DNA of 47,074 bases from the NCBI GenBank assembly GCA_902597575.1, contig CACJYF010000007.1, positions 1 through 47,074 on the forward strand, in the 5' to 3' direction. Of the stretch, positions 27,177 through 36,127 are shown one piece after another. Below the pieces are notes generated by a model. The model saw nothing but the letters and a program-made list of their open reading frames with translations, had not been told where the DNA came from and made no database searches. Source of the DNA: an uncultured Pelagibacteraceae bacterium. Its GTDB lineage: Bacteria > Pseudomonadota > Alphaproteobacteria > Pelagibacterales > Pelagibacteraceae. Positions within the stretch are counted from its first letter, which is position 1. The number at the start of each line of letters is the position of its first letter. A program made the translations under genes and the position numbers.

Positions 27177-27836
27177 ATGACATTTTGTCTTGATACAATA
27201 ATACTAAAACCTGAGAATGGTTTAGAAATTGAAAATGCGATAATCCTACTTCATGGATATGGTGGCGATGGTCAAGATATTAGCATGTTATCTTTAGGTT
27301 GGAGACGTCATTTGCCTAATACAATTTTTATTTGTCCAAATGGTCATGAAAAATGTTCAATAAATCCCTCAGGTTATCAATGGTTTGATTTATCAAAGGA
27401 TGATCCAGAATATATTCTGAATGAATCTAAAAAAGCGGAAACTAAACTAAATAAATTTATAAATGAAATAAAAAATGAGTTTAACTTACAGAATAATAAA
27501 ATTTGTTTATCTGGCTTTAGTCAAGGGTGTATGATGTCATTAAACTTAGGCTTAATTTCTGATCAAAGATATAATTGTATAGTTGGTTTTTCTGGAAAAA
27601 TAATCAATCAAGAATATTTAATTAAAAGAAAAAATGTAGATGCAGATATTTTGATGATTCATGGTGACGCAGATGAAATTGTTTCATCTAATTTTTTGCT
27701 TGAAGCTAAAGACTTTTTTATTAGGAATAGTGTTAACGTCGAAACACGACTTATAAAAAATTGTGGTCATCATATCCCAGTAGAAGCTTCAAGCATAGGA
27801 TTAAATTATATTTTAGAAAAATTTAATAATCGCTAG
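27177..27836 (+). CDS. Phospholipase/carboxylesterase-family alpha/beta hydrolase
   Basis: The 219-residue protein is a serine hydrolase of the carboxylesterase (Abhydrolase_2) type. Features are the oxyanion segment LLHGYGGDGQD, the nucleophile elbow SGFSQGCMMS (Ser115), the acid in IHGDADEIV (Asp166) and the His in NCGHHIP (His198). No signal peptide is seen, so it is cytoplasmic. The natural substrate is unknown. Confidence 0.85.
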   Translation: MTFCLDTIILKPENGLEIENAIILLHGYGGDGQDISMLSLGWRRHLPNTIFICPNGHEKCSINPSGYQWFDLSKDDPEYILNESKKAETKLNKFINEIKNEFNLQNNKICLSGFSQGCMMSLNLGLISDQRYNCIVGFSGKIINQEYLIKRKNVDADILMIHGDADEIVSSNFLLEAKDFFIRNSVNVETRLIKNCGHHIPVEASSIGLNYILEKFNNR

Positions 27837-27874
27837 TTATTGAAATAATTTTTCAATTAAGTTACTATTATGCG

Positions 27875-28444
27875 ATGAATAATTTTGTTGAACAAAATGT
27901 ATCTTTAGAAAAATGTCCCGCATTAGTTCTTAATGCAGATTACAGACCACTAAGTTACTATCCTTTATCTTTGTGGTCTTGGCAAGATACCGTTAAATCA
28001 GTTTTTTTAGATAGAGTTATTATAGTAAGTAATTATGATAGAATAATTAGGAGTCCATCTTTTAACATGCAGCTACCGAGCGTTATTGCATTAAAAAATT
28101 ATATTGTGCCCCAAACTAAACCAAGTTTTACAAGATTTAACGTTTTTTTAAGAGATAAATTTTCTTGTCAATATTGTGGTAGTGGCGAAGAGCTAACTTT
28201 TGATCACTTGTTGCCAAGATCTAAAGGGGGAGAAACTAATTGGGATAATGTTGTAACAGCTTGTTCTGAATGTAATGTTAAAAAGGGTGGTAAACTTTTA
28301 AAAACATCAGGAATGAAGTTAAGTCAGTACCCTTATCAACCTTCAACAGAAGATCTACATCGTAATGGAAAAAATTTTCCTCCAAATTATTTACATAAAA
28401 GTTGGATGGATTATTTGTATTGGGATGTTGAGCTTGAAGCTTAA
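27875..28444 (+). CDS. HNH endonuclease family protein
   Basis: The 189-residue protein has a conserved N-terminal region (CPALVLNADYRPLSYYPLS) and an HNH domain: CQYCG (Cys98, Cys101), the metal- and DNA-cutting DHLLPRSKGG (Asp110, His111), Asn125 and CSEC (Cys130, Cys133). This compact form is widespread in alphaproteobacterial and cyanobacterial chromosomes as a single-copy gene, and its job is not established. No mobile element context is seen here. Confidence 0.88.
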   Translation: MNNFVEQNVSLEKCPALVLNADYRPLSYYPLSLWSWQDTVKSVFLDRVIIVSNYDRIIRSPSFNMQLPSVIALKNYIVPQTKPSFTRFNVFLRDKFSCQYCGSGEELTFDHLLPRSKGGETNWDNVVTACSECNVKKGGKLLKTSGMKLSQYPYQPSTEDLHRNGKNFPPNYLHKSWMDYLYWDVELEA

Positions 28445-28447
28445 TCT

Positions 28448-28978
28448 CTAAACTTTTTCTGAAATACGAATAGCTATCTTTGAACCTGTTTTAATTATTT
28501 TGTCCATAATTGAGTATAAACCTTTTTTTGAAGCACCCTCCTCATAGGCTATATCTTTATGATCTAGCTCATCTTGTCTAAATTTAGTTATCTTTTTTTT
28601 TAACTCTTTTTCTTCAGGACCTAACTGATTAATTTGATCTAAATAATGTTTGTCTATTACTTCTTCAACTGATGCAGTACACAACATCGCTGCTTTTTTT
28701 CCTAGTAATGTTGATCCAAATCCTAAACCTATACCCATTAAATCCCATAAAGGTAAAAATTTTGTAGGTTTAATATTTCTTTTTTTTATTTCATTTTCAA
28801 AAAATTGACAATGTTCTATCTCATGTTCTTTCATATCTTCAATTGTCTTCTTTAGACTCTCGTTATTGACAATAGTATTTAGAGCCAATAACTGACCTTC
28901 ATAAATTTTGACCGCTCCTCTTTCACCAGCGTGATCAACTCTTATAAATTCTTCAACTTTATTACTCGTTTTTTTCAT
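28448..28978 (-). CDS. coq7: Demethoxyubiquinone hydroxylase (Coq7 type)
   Basis: Coq7 is the di-iron enzyme that adds the C6 hydroxyl to demethoxyubiquinone. The 176-residue protein has the two-helix pairs with EFIRVDHAGERGAVKIYEG, MKEHEIEHCQFFE, VEEVIDKHYLDQI and FRQDELDHKDIAYEEGA; these supply the Glu and His ligands (ExxH motifs) of the di-iron centre. It overlaps dsbB by 17 bases and ends the yqaA-dsbB-coq7 operon. With ubiE and ubiB elsewhere in the window it supports an aerobic ubiquinone pathway. Confidence 0.94.
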   Translation of the reverse strand: MKKTSNKVEEFIRVDHAGERGAVKIYEGQLLALNTIVNNESLKKTIEDMKEHEIEHCQFFENEIKKRNIKPTKFLPLWDLMGIGLGFGSTLLGKKAAMLCTASVEEVIDKHYLDQINQLGPEEKELKKKITKFRQDELDHKDIAYEEGASKKGLYSIMDKIIKTGSKIAIRISEKV

Positions 28979-29447
28979 ATTTAATATAAATTTTTATGAG
29001 GGTTATAATTAATAATAAACTTAACACAACATTAATACTTGTTAGAGAAAATCCAAAAATCCTAAATGTCACATCCTTACAGCTTATAGCTTTTTTGCTT
29101 AACTCTTTAAGTAAATCTTCTTTAGTTATATTTTCTGTAAAATTTCTTGCGTTGCATACAGTTGATTCCTCAAAAAAGCCTTGCTCAATTCCATAATGAT
29201 AAATAGAAATTATAAACGAAAAGACAAAAGTGAGTATCAATAGCAAAGTTAAAAAGTTTTGATTTTTTTTTACAATAAAAATTATAGAAATTAAGATTAT
29301 ACTTATCCCATAAGGAATTCTCTCTACAATGCATAAATTACATGGTTGATAACCTAAAATATATTCTACAAAATACGCAAAAATCAATGCGATAAAGCTA
29401 ATAATTAAAACAATTTTTAGATAAAGTTCTTTTTTTAAATCAAACAT
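28962..29447 (-). CDS. dsbB: DsbB-family disulfide bond formation protein
   Basis: DsbB is the inner-membrane quinone reductase that reoxidises DsbA. The 161-residue protein has four hydrophobic helices, the first periplasmic Cys pair in GYQPCNLCIVERIPY (Cys36 and Cys39) and a second-loop pair (Cys98 in STVCNARN, Cys123 in ISCKDV). The start overlaps yqaA by 8 bases. A DsbA partner is not in the window. Confidence 0.85.
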   Translation of the reverse strand: MFDLKKELYLKIVLIISFIALIFAYFVEYILGYQPCNLCIVERIPYGISIILISIIFIVKKNQNFLTLLLILTFVFSFIISIYHYGIEQGFFEESTVCNARNFTENITKEDLLKELSKKAISCKDVTFRIFGFSLTSINVVLSLLLIITLIKIYIKYEKNE

Positions 29448-30045
29448 AAAATTTTATAATTAGATAAATTGATAAGCAAATTATAACAATTAATATTCCA
29501 ATTATCGTAAACCATTTTGACCCGTGCTTTTCCATGAATTCAGTAAATAAATTCCCAAACTTATAAGATAAGAATGATACTATAAAGAACCTCAACCCTC
29601 TCGAAACCAAACTAATTAATATGAATACAAAGAAATTAAAACCTATTAGGCCGCTTGCAATGGTAAAAACTTTATAGGGAAGAGGAGTAAATCCTGCTAA
29701 AAAAAGTATACCTAACCAGGCATAAAAACCATCACTATTAACTAAATTTTTTTTGATATAAGATAATTTATTTTCATATCCATAAAAACTCATAATTTGT
29801 GATCCAAAATCAAAAAAGAAAGCTCCTATTAAGTAACCTAACATACCACCCATAACAGAAAAAAACGTTGTAATAAGAAAGATTTTGATAAAATCATTCT
29901 TTTTTGAGATCACCATCGGTATAACCATAACGTCAGGAGGAATAGGAAAAAAAGAACTTTCAACAAAAGATACAAGTGCCAAGTAGTACTTCGAACTTTT
30001 GTGTGCCGCTAAATCTAAACATTTTTTGTAAAGATTATTAAACAT
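29440..30045 (-). CDS. YqaA-family VTT-domain membrane protein
   Basis: The 201-residue protein is a DedA/VTT (SNARE-associated) superfamily member of the YqaA subgroup. Motifs are FVESSFFPIPPDVMVIPM, the GYLIGAFFFDFG helix, and LAGFTPLPYKVFTIASGLIG, which belongs to the re-entrant loop pair. It has several membrane helices. Family members are implicated in lipid or undecaprenyl-phosphate movement; the specific role is inferred only. It is the first gene of the yqaA-dsbB-coq7 operon and is divergent from tRNA-Leu. Confidence 0.83.
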   Translation of the reverse strand: MFNNLYKKCLDLAAHKSSKYYLALVSFVESSFFPIPPDVMVIPMVISKKNDFIKIFLITTFFSVMGGMLGYLIGAFFFDFGSQIMSFYGYENKLSYIKKNLVNSDGFYAWLGILFLAGFTPLPYKVFTIASGLIGFNFFVFILISLVSRGLRFFIVSFLSYKFGNLFTEFMEKHGSKWFTIIGILIVIICLSIYLIIKFYV

Positions 30046-30104
30046 TTTTTGGTTTTAATATAATTTTAGTTCTTATACTATTTAATAAATTATTAAATAA
30101 TTAT

Positions 30105-30189
30105 GGGCGAATGGCGGAACTGGTAGACGCGCACGACTCAAAATCGTGTTTCGCAAGAAGTGAGAGTTCGATTCTCTCTTCGCCCACCA
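30105..30189 (+). tRNA. tRNA-Leu, anticodon CAA
   Basis: A complete 85-base tRNA folds with acceptor arms GGGCGAA and TTCGCCC, anticodon stem CACGA/TCGTG around the loop CTCAAAA (anticodon CAA, reads UUG), a long variable arm as expected of a class II tRNA, T arm GAGAG-TTCGATT-CTCTC, and an encoded CCA end. A TATACT box at 30074-30079 could be its promoter. The next coding sequence starts only 4 bases after the CCA. Confidence 0.95.
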
Positions 30190-30193
30190 TATT

Positions 30194-31591
30194 ATGGAAC
30201 TAAAAAATATAAATAGCCTAGTAGAGCTTTTTTTTAGAAAATCGGAAGAAAATATTCCAAAAAAATATAGTCTAAAAGAGCCAGCGTTTTTAATAAATCT
30301 TAAACCTAAAGATCATGAATTAGCTGAATTAAGAGAGCCAATTTCTTATTCTTGGAGATTAATAGATGGATATATAAGAATATTATCTAATTATCTAAAA
30401 AAAAAAATTTCTAAAGGTGATAGATGTATATTAATCTCAGAAAATAGACCAGAATGGTTAGTTTCTGATTTATCAATTATGAATGCAGGTGGAGTAACAG
30501 TACCCTTATTTACTACTTACTCTGATAAAGATTACGAATATATAATTAAAGACTGTTCACCAAAAGTTTGCATTGTTTCTAATCAGGAACAATTTGATAA
30601 GATTAAGAAATTTATCGCTAAAGATATAACACTCATATCAATAGATAGGATTGATGAAAAGGCAGACCTTTTTCATAATATCTTTGCTGATTATCAAAAT
30701 AATTTGATTGATGAAAATTTTGAAATTGTTCATTCTGTTAATTTTGATTTAAAAAGAAATGATCTTGCATGCATTATTTATACTTCTGGAACGACCGGAA
30801 ATCCAAAAGGAGTAATGTTGAGTCATGGTGGAATTTTATCCAATTGTGAGGGTGCATTAGATATTTTAGTGCCCTTATTTAAAAATGAAAAACCAGTCTT
30901 TCTAACGTGGTTACCATTATCTCATTCATATGAACATGCAGTTCAATTTGTTCAAATTTCACTTGGCGCAAAAGTATATTACGCTGAAAGTCTGGAAAAA
31001 TTATTATCCAATATGTCGGTTGCAAAACCGACAATAATGACAGCAGTCCCTAGATTTTATCAAAATTTATACAGTAAAATTTATATGAATTTTTCAAAAC
31101 AAAAGGGTCTTACGAAGAAGCTGATTTTATCTACGATCTCACTCGGGATTAAAAAACTAAATAAAGGTAAATTAAGTTTGAAAGAAAATTTCATTAATTT
31201 TTTCTGTGAAAAATTGGTAAGAAGAAAAATTAAAAATCAATTTGGTGGTAAACTAAAGGCCTTTGTTTCCGGAGGGGGTGCTTTAGATCAAAAAATTGGT
31301 GAATTTTTGAATTCTATAGGATTACCAACTTTACAAGGATATGGATTAACTGAAGCCTCTCCTGTTGTTAGTTGTAATATTCCTGGAAAAATTAAGATTG
31401 AAACAGTGGGCCCCCCTTTCAAAACTAATAAAGTAAAAATTGCTGAAGATGGTGAGATCCTAGTTAAAGGTGAAAACATTATGCTAGGTTACTGGAATAA
31501 AAAAAAAGAAACAGATGAAGTAATTAAAGATGGCTGGTTACATACTGGAGACATAGGATTGATCAACCATCAAATCATCTCCTTTGTTTAA
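30194..31591 (+). CDS. Long-chain acyl-CoA synthetase (AMP-forming), C-terminus missing
   Basis: The protein activates fatty acids through an acyl-adenylate. Of the usual roughly 600 residues, 465 are present. The adenylation domain has IIYTSGTTGNPKGVMLSHGG (near 195-214), WLPLSHSYEH and GYGLTEASP, and the text ends in GWLHTGDIG followed by [10 protein letters not shown] and a stop. The C-terminal lid domain, which follows HTGD in all family members and carries the catalytic Lys, is gone. The last 54 bases overlap the convergent truncated carD. The product is probably inactive, or the joint is an artefact. The ATG lies 4 bases after tRNA-Leu. Confidence 0.85.
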   Translation: MELKNINSLVELFFRKSEENIPKKYSLKEPAFLINLKPKDHELAELREPISYSWRLIDGYIRILSNYLKKKISKGDRCILISENRPEWLVSDLSIMNAGGVTVPLFTTYSDKDYEYIIKDCSPKVCIVSNQEQFDKIKKFIAKDITLISIDRIDEKADLFHNIFADYQNNLIDENFEIVHSVNFDLKRNDLACIIYTSGTTGNPKGVMLSHGGILSNCEGALDILVPLFKNEKPVFLTWLPLSHSYEHAVQFVQISLGAKVYYAESLEKLLSNMSVAKPTIMTAVPRFYQNLYSKIYMNFSKQKGLTKKLILSTISLGIKKLNKGKLSLKENFINFFCEKLVRRKIKNQFGGKLKAFVSGGGALDQKIGEFLNSIGLPTLQGYGLTEASPVVSCNIPGKIKIETVGPPFKTNKVKIAEDGEILVKGENIMLGYWNKKKETDEVIKDGWLHTGDIGLINHQIISFV

Positions 31592-32194
31592 ATCTCTAAC
31601 TACCTCTGCTAGTTCATAAATTTTACCTGAAGAAATTTTAGCCTCATATTCTTGTGCTCTTCTACTCCACATTGATCTTTTAATTTTTGGCTTACTTTTT
31701 AGAATTGAAATACATTTATTTACTTGATTTATAGTTGCTAATGAACGGAGATGAGACTGTTTATTGACTGGAACCATTCCATTGGCTTTATCTTTTTCAA
31801 ATTTTATTACATACGTTTCTACATCTATCCCACCAATGCTAATTTTTTTAACCTCTGATATTTGTCCAACACCATGTTTTGGATAAACAACATAATCTTT
31901 AATTTTATACTCTCTTTTTTCAGATGCTTGTTTATTAACCTTTTTTATTTCAGGTTTAACTTCCGTCCCTTTTGCAATTCTTAAGTTCTCAGTTTTTAAC
32001 TCTAAATCTTTTTGAGTATTTTTATTTTGTTTTTTTGTATTATTCTTTTTTAATTTTAGGTTTGGTGATTTTTTAATTTTTTTAATCGGTTTTTTTATTT
32101 TTTTTGCAACCTTAATTTTTGTAACCTTTTTTTTTGTTTTTGATTTTTTCTTAAATGTTCTCTTTAAAATATTTTTCAAACTTATTTTGCTCAT
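31538..32194 (-). CDS. carD: CarD-family transcription regulator, truncated, with a Lys-rich N-terminal tail
   Basis: CarD-type proteins bind RNA polymerase and stabilise open promoter complexes. A Lys-rich tail (about 60 residues) precedes the RNA polymerase-binding domain with [14 protein letters not shown] and the helical segment [16 protein letters not shown], ending in [20 protein letters not shown]. Family members continue for about 50-60 residues beyond QSY; here four odd residues and a stop follow, at the same point where the acyl-CoA synthetase breaks off. I chose the ATG at 32194, inside fdxA; an earlier ATG at 32236 is possible. Confidence 0.78.
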   Translation of the reverse strand: MSKISLKNILKRTFKKKSKTKKKVTKIKVAKKIKKPIKKIKKSPNLKLKKNNTKKQNKNTQKDLELKTENLRIAKGTEVKPEIKKVNKQASEKREYKIKDYVVYPKHGVGQISEVKKISIGGIDVETYVIKFEKDKANGMVPVNKQSHLRSLATINQVNKCISILKSKPKIKRSMWSRRAQEYEAKISSGKIYELAEVVRDLNKGDDLMVDQSYVSSM

Positions 32195-32477
32195 CTTTAT
32201 AGTTTTCGTGATCCGATGGTGGATCTTTTTTTTCACTTATATTTGGCCAGATTTCAGAATATTTTGTGTTGATCTCTAACCATTTGTCGCTTCCTGGTTC
32301 TGTGTCAGCTTGTATTGCATTAACTGGACATTCAGGTTCACAAACGCCACAATCTATACACTCATCGGGTTTAATTACAAGCATATTTTTACCTTCATAA
32401 AAGCAGTCAACCGGGCAAACATCAACACAATCAGTTAGCTTACACTTAATACATTTATCATTAACTAAATAAGTCAT
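32151..32477 (-). CDS. fdxA: Seven-iron ferredoxin
   Basis: This 108-residue ferredoxin carries one [3Fe-4S] and one [4Fe-4S] cluster. The N-terminal Cys pattern is C9, C12, C17, C21 and C25 ([17 protein letters not shown]), and the second motif [12 protein letters not shown] gives C40, C43, C46 and C50. The C-terminal [13 protein letters not shown] is typical of the alphaproteobacterial FdxA/FdII group. It overlaps the 3' part of the terB-like gene by one base (TAATG) and precedes carD. Confidence 0.94.
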   Translation of the reverse strand: MTYLVNDKCIKCKLTDCVDVCPVDCFYEGKNMLVIKPDECIDCGVCEPECPVNAIQADTEPGSDKWLEINTKYSEIWPNISEKKDPPSDHENYKDEQNKFEKYFKENI

Positions 32478-32650
32478 TATAAATTCTCATTTTTTATCTT
32501 TTCTTTGATATCCCCCATTACTTTGTTATCAATGTACAACAATCCACCAAGCCTTCTCATTAAACTTGTCTCATAGATATCCGCCTCATTGTTAGAGTAA
32601 ATAATTCTCCACAATGTCTCAATAATTTGAATTTTATTGTCTTCATTCAT
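32477..32650 (-). pseudogene. TerB-like protein, second half, in the -1 frame
   Basis: The 57-residue frame begins MNEDNKIQIIETLWRIIYSN and contains SLMRRLGGLLYID, which is the C-terminal helical half of a TerB-like (tellurite resistance) fold. The first half lies immediately upstream in the 0 frame and stops at 32647. The two overlap by ATGA. Joining them by a -1 shift at a run of seven A gives a normal-length TerB of about 137 residues. It may be a separate coupled gene, a programmed frameshift, a mutation or a sequencing error. Confidence 0.7.
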
Positions 32651-32889
32651 TTTTTTACTTGTTTTGTAAAACTAAGTATTTGATTAGAATTATCTTCTAT
32701 TTTTATTGCCTCATTAAATAATTTATCTAAATGATCATTTTTTGTCCCAATTTTTAGCATTGTTTGTTTGATAATATTTTCCTCTTTTTCAGAGAAGTGC
32801 TCATCAATTTTTGCTGCATGAATCAAAAGAGCACATATTTCAACTAAATTACTATTAATATTTACTTCCTCTTTTTTTTTAAAAAACAT
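32647..32889 (-). pseudogene. TerB-like protein, first half, ends at an A7 run
   Basis: The 80-residue frame from the ATG at 32889 contains the TerB core LVEICALLIHAAKIDEHFSEKEENIIKQTMLKIG (Asp/Glu-rich metal-binding helix pair) and ends SFTKQVKK followed by TGA. The stop lies directly after AAA AAA, so slippage back one base re-enters the frame of the second half. Relatives of this fold are usually about 140-150 residues and often sit beside this helicase or FdxA. The biochemical role of chromosomal TerB-like proteins is unclear. Confidence 0.72.
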
Positions 32890-32892
32890 CAA

Positions 32893-35376
32893 TTAGTTTA
32901 AATTAAGATTTTTAAGAACCATAAAAGGGCTTTCTTTATTAGGTTTTTCTAAAAAAATCTTTTTATTTTTTTTAGGGGGGTTATATTTAAAGAAAAGATC
33001 ATTATTTTTTTCGAAAATTTTATAATTCATAATACCAATTAACCTTTTAAAATTTTCTTTACTACAGCCTAGTAGATTAATCATCTCTGGGACCATTTTG
33101 ATCATATTTTCATTTTCTTTATTATCAGAATTCAATATTTGTATAAATAATCTCTCAAGAATATCAATTCTAACAAAAAAGGTATCGAATTTCTCAAAAC
33201 CACATAACAACATGAAATTTTTATTTTTATAATCCTTATCGTTTAAAAAGTTCAAACCAAATGTTGGAGGTTTTAAATTGAAATATTTTTGATGATAATT
33301 TTTCCATAGTAATGTTCTTAAGGAAACTGCATCAGGTTTTATTAATCTAAACAAAAATACATGATATCTTCCAAATTTCACTCCTATGTTACGTAAAATT
33401 TTTCTTTCATTTTGATCTAGTTTGTCTAAATATTCAGAAACTTTTTCCCTTTTAATTACACCATTATTTTCATAAAGTTGATATGCTAAAGCTTTTGTTG
33501 AAGGATTTTTTTCTTTTATATTTTTTAAATCGATTAAACTTTTTAAAACTGTACCAATTTTGTTTTTTAACCATTTACTGATAAAATCTAATAACTTTTG
33601 CTTTTGATTTTGTTCTAAAATGTCGTCAACTATTAATTCTAAATTAGGATTTAGATAATCTTTACCAGCAGTCAACCTCGCGATTGATGAATTATTCCAA
33701 TAAATTTTAGAATCATCTCTAAGTTCAACAAGACCAGTTTCAATTATAATTTTAACTCTTTTTTCGAGTTCAGGACCAACAGATTGCCTGGCGGCTTTTT
33801 TTAGAGATTTAATGTCAGTTTCTAAGGCTCCTTTTTTTAAATCCAATTCTAGTTTGAGACCATTTATTTTACCGATAAACTGATTGTCGATTATTACATC
33901 ATTATTATTTAAAATTTTTGTATTAAACTCCATATCCTGTTTCAAACCTCTGGCAAGAATACTTGCACGTTTATCAATAAAAGTTTTTGTAAGTTCCTCA
34001 TGTAATCTATCTGAAAGTCTGTCCTCTAATAACTTAGTTTTTTCTATCCAATAATTATGATTTTCCACCCAATTATTCTTATTTGAAACATATGACCAAG
34101 TTCTTACATTTGCAATTCTATTTGACAAAGAATCTACATTTCCATCTAATTTATCAAGTTTCATTAACTGTAATCGCATATAATCGTTAGAAATTTTGCC
34201 TGTTTTACTGTTTAAATATTTAAAAACATTTCCAATTACCTTATAGTGATTACCGTATGTTTTTTTAACAAAATCTGGAATTTGACAACATTCCCACAAA
34301 AGTCTTAATTTTTCTTGATTAAACTTGATATTTTCAAAATTTTTGTCTTTTAAAAAAAACTTTAAAGCTTTTTCATCCTCACATTCGTATATTTTTCTCA
34401 ACCAGCCTTTATGGGGTTTTTCATCTAGTGATCTTATTAATGAAGTGGAGTTATTAAAATTCAAATTTGAATTTCTCCAAAATAAATAGCCAATCTCCTC
34501 AAATTTATGATTTTCGAGTAATTCAACATCCTCAGGGCTAATTAACCCACATTGACCGGTTATCCCAAAGCTTCCATCATTCATATATCTCCCTGCTCTA
34601 CCAGCAATTTGACCAATTTCAGATAAGTTTAATCGTCTTAATTTTTTTCCATCAAATTTTTTCAAATTTGAAAAATACACGTGATTGAGATCCATATTTA
34701 TACCCATCCCAATTGCATCTGTTGCAACTAAAAAATCAACATCGCCAGATTGATATAATTCGACTTGAGCATTTCTAGTCTTTGGACTGAGAGACCCCAT
34801 AACAATTGAGGCTCCCCCTTTTTGTCTTCTGATAAGTTCAGCTATTGCGTATACTTCTTCCGCAGAAAATGCAATTATAGCCGTTTTTCGATCTATTCTT
34901 GAAATTTTTTTGTGGCCAGAATAAGAGAGTTTTGACAAACGATTTCTATTAATAAATTCTACATCGTCATTTAGTTTGGTAATAATATTCCTAATTGTAC
35001 TTGAACCCATAAACATCGTTAATTTTTCACCTCTCATATTTAAAAGTCTATCCGTAAAAATATGACCTCGTTCATGATCTGAGCACATTTGAATTTCATC
35101 AACAGCAACAAAATCTAATTGCTTATCAATTGGCATAGACTCTACAGTGCATAGAAAATATTTAGCATTTGATGGAATAATTTTTTCCTCGCCAGTTATT
35201 AATGCCACTTTGTCTGAGTTTAGCCTTTTTAGTACTTTGTCGTAGACCTCACGCGCTAATAATCTTAAAGGAAAACCGATCATACCACTTTCAAAAGACA
35301 ACATTGTCTCTATTGCAAGGTGTGTTTTTCCAGTATTAGTCGGACCAAGAATTGCTGATATTTTTTTTTTAATCAT
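32893..35376 (-). CDS. SUV3-like superfamily 2 RNA helicase
   Basis: The 827-residue protein resembles mitochondrial SUV3 and its alphaproteobacterial relatives, thought to work in RNA decay. The start MIKKKISAILGPTNTGKTHLA supplies Walker A, then FVAVDEIQMCSDHERGHIFTDRLL gives the DEIQ form of Walker B, LVATDAIGMGINMD and IGQIAGRAGRY give motifs V and VI. A long C-terminal region without clear motifs follows. An ATG at 35376 begins the helicase fold directly, so no extension is needed. The terB-like gene starts 3 bases downstream. Confidence 0.9.
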   Translation of the reverse strand: MIKKKISAILGPTNTGKTHLAIETMLSFESGMIGFPLRLLAREVYDKVLKRLNSDKVALITGEEKIIPSNAKYFLCTVESMPIDKQLDFVAVDEIQMCSDHERGHIFTDRLLNMRGEKLTMFMGSSTIRNIITKLNDDVEFINRNRLSKLSYSGHKKISRIDRKTAIIAFSAEEVYAIAELIRRQKGGASIVMGSLSPKTRNAQVELYQSGDVDFLVATDAIGMGINMDLNHVYFSNLKKFDGKKLRRLNLSEIGQIAGRAGRYMNDGSFGITGQCGLISPEDVELLENHKFEEIGYLFWRNSNLNFNNSTSLIRSLDEKPHKGWLRKIYECEDEKALKFFLKDKNFENIKFNQEKLRLLWECCQIPDFVKKTYGNHYKVIGNVFKYLNSKTGKISNDYMRLQLMKLDKLDGNVDSLSNRIANVRTWSYVSNKNNWVENHNYWIEKTKLLEDRLSDRLHEELTKTFIDKRASILARGLKQDMEFNTKILNNNDVIIDNQFIGKINGLKLELDLKKGALETDIKSLKKAARQSVGPELEKRVKIIIETGLVELRDDSKIYWNNSSIARLTAGKDYLNPNLELIVDDILEQNQKQKLLDFISKWLKNKIGTVLKSLIDLKNIKEKNPSTKALAYQLYENNGVIKREKVSEYLDKLDQNERKILRNIGVKFGRYHVFLFRLIKPDAVSLRTLLWKNYHQKYFNLKPPTFGLNFLNDKDYKNKNFMLLCGFEKFDTFFVRIDILERLFIQILNSDNKENENMIKMVPEMINLLGCSKENFKRLIGIMNYKIFEKNNDLFFKYNPPKKNKKIFLEKPNKESPFMVLKNLNLN

Positions 35377-35620
35377 TCTATGTTTGGTATACCTTTTTTT
35401 TAACCTACCAGATATTGTTAGTGTTAAAGAACAAAAATAGACTAAAACAAGACCGAATCGAAGGTTTAAAAGTTCTCATTTTAAAATTAATAAAATTATT
35501 TTAGCACATATATAAAGTTTTATATAATTATTAATATTTGCTTTTTAGATGTTTTTAATAATTGATTAGTTTATTTCATCTTTAAAAAATTAGTCAAAAA
35601 TACTAGGCATTGATAGGCTT

Positions 35621-36016
35621 TCATTTTAGGATTTTCCAAATACCGTTTGCTGCAGTTATTATTTCATTGTTACACTTAAGTTCACAAAATAAAAACACAA
35701 GTGTTTTAGTCTTTTTTAAAATTTTAACATTTCCGATAATTTCGTCTCCAACTTTAGATGTACCAATAAATTTTAAATCTAATGAAATTGTTACACACCG
35801 TGATGGCTTTGCTGACCTGTGAGCGGCAGAACCAGAACCAGCATCAATTAAAGCCGCAAGATAGCCACCATGAGTGATACCAGCTGAATTTAGATGGTTT
35901 TTTGTTATGGTAGATTTAAATTCATACTGATTTTCAGAAGTTTGTCTAAATAAAACTCCCCCATTATGCTTCATAAATCCTGGTTTTAAACTTATTTGTT
36001 CAAATTTGTCTGTCAT
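35621..36016 (-). CDS. PaaI-family hot-dog thioesterase
   Basis: The 131-residue hot-dog protein has the PaaI/4HBT signature LNSAGITHGGYLAALIDAGSG, with the catalytic region following HGG, and the strand pair SRCVTISLDLKFIGTSKVGDEI. Such enzymes hydrolyse acyl-CoA thioesters; the substrate is not evident. It stands alone between a 244-base gap and tRNA-Arg. Confidence 0.85.
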   Translation of the reverse strand: MTDKFEQISLKPGFMKHNGGVLFRQTSENQYEFKSTITKNHLNSAGITHGGYLAALIDAGSGSAAHRSAKPSRCVTISLDLKFIGTSKVGDEIIGNVKILKKTKTLVFLFCELKCNNEIITAANGIWKILK

Positions 36017-36127
36017 AGAATTCTTACAATATAAAAGTTAAAATTAATAAAATTATAAAGATTATTATAAAAAAATATATTACGGATCTTTGCAAGGAAG
36101 ATTTAAGTATCCAATCAAACATTTTTT

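Noticed and set aside
27875..28444. HNH endonuclease as part of a mobile element or defence system
   Set aside because: It is flanked by housekeeping genes and belongs to a single-copy chromosomal HNH group; no intron, intein or restriction partner is present.
35377..35620. 244-base gap upstream of the helicase as a possible small RNA gene
   Set aside because: No stable stem, promoter pair or terminator could be found by eye; left undescribed.
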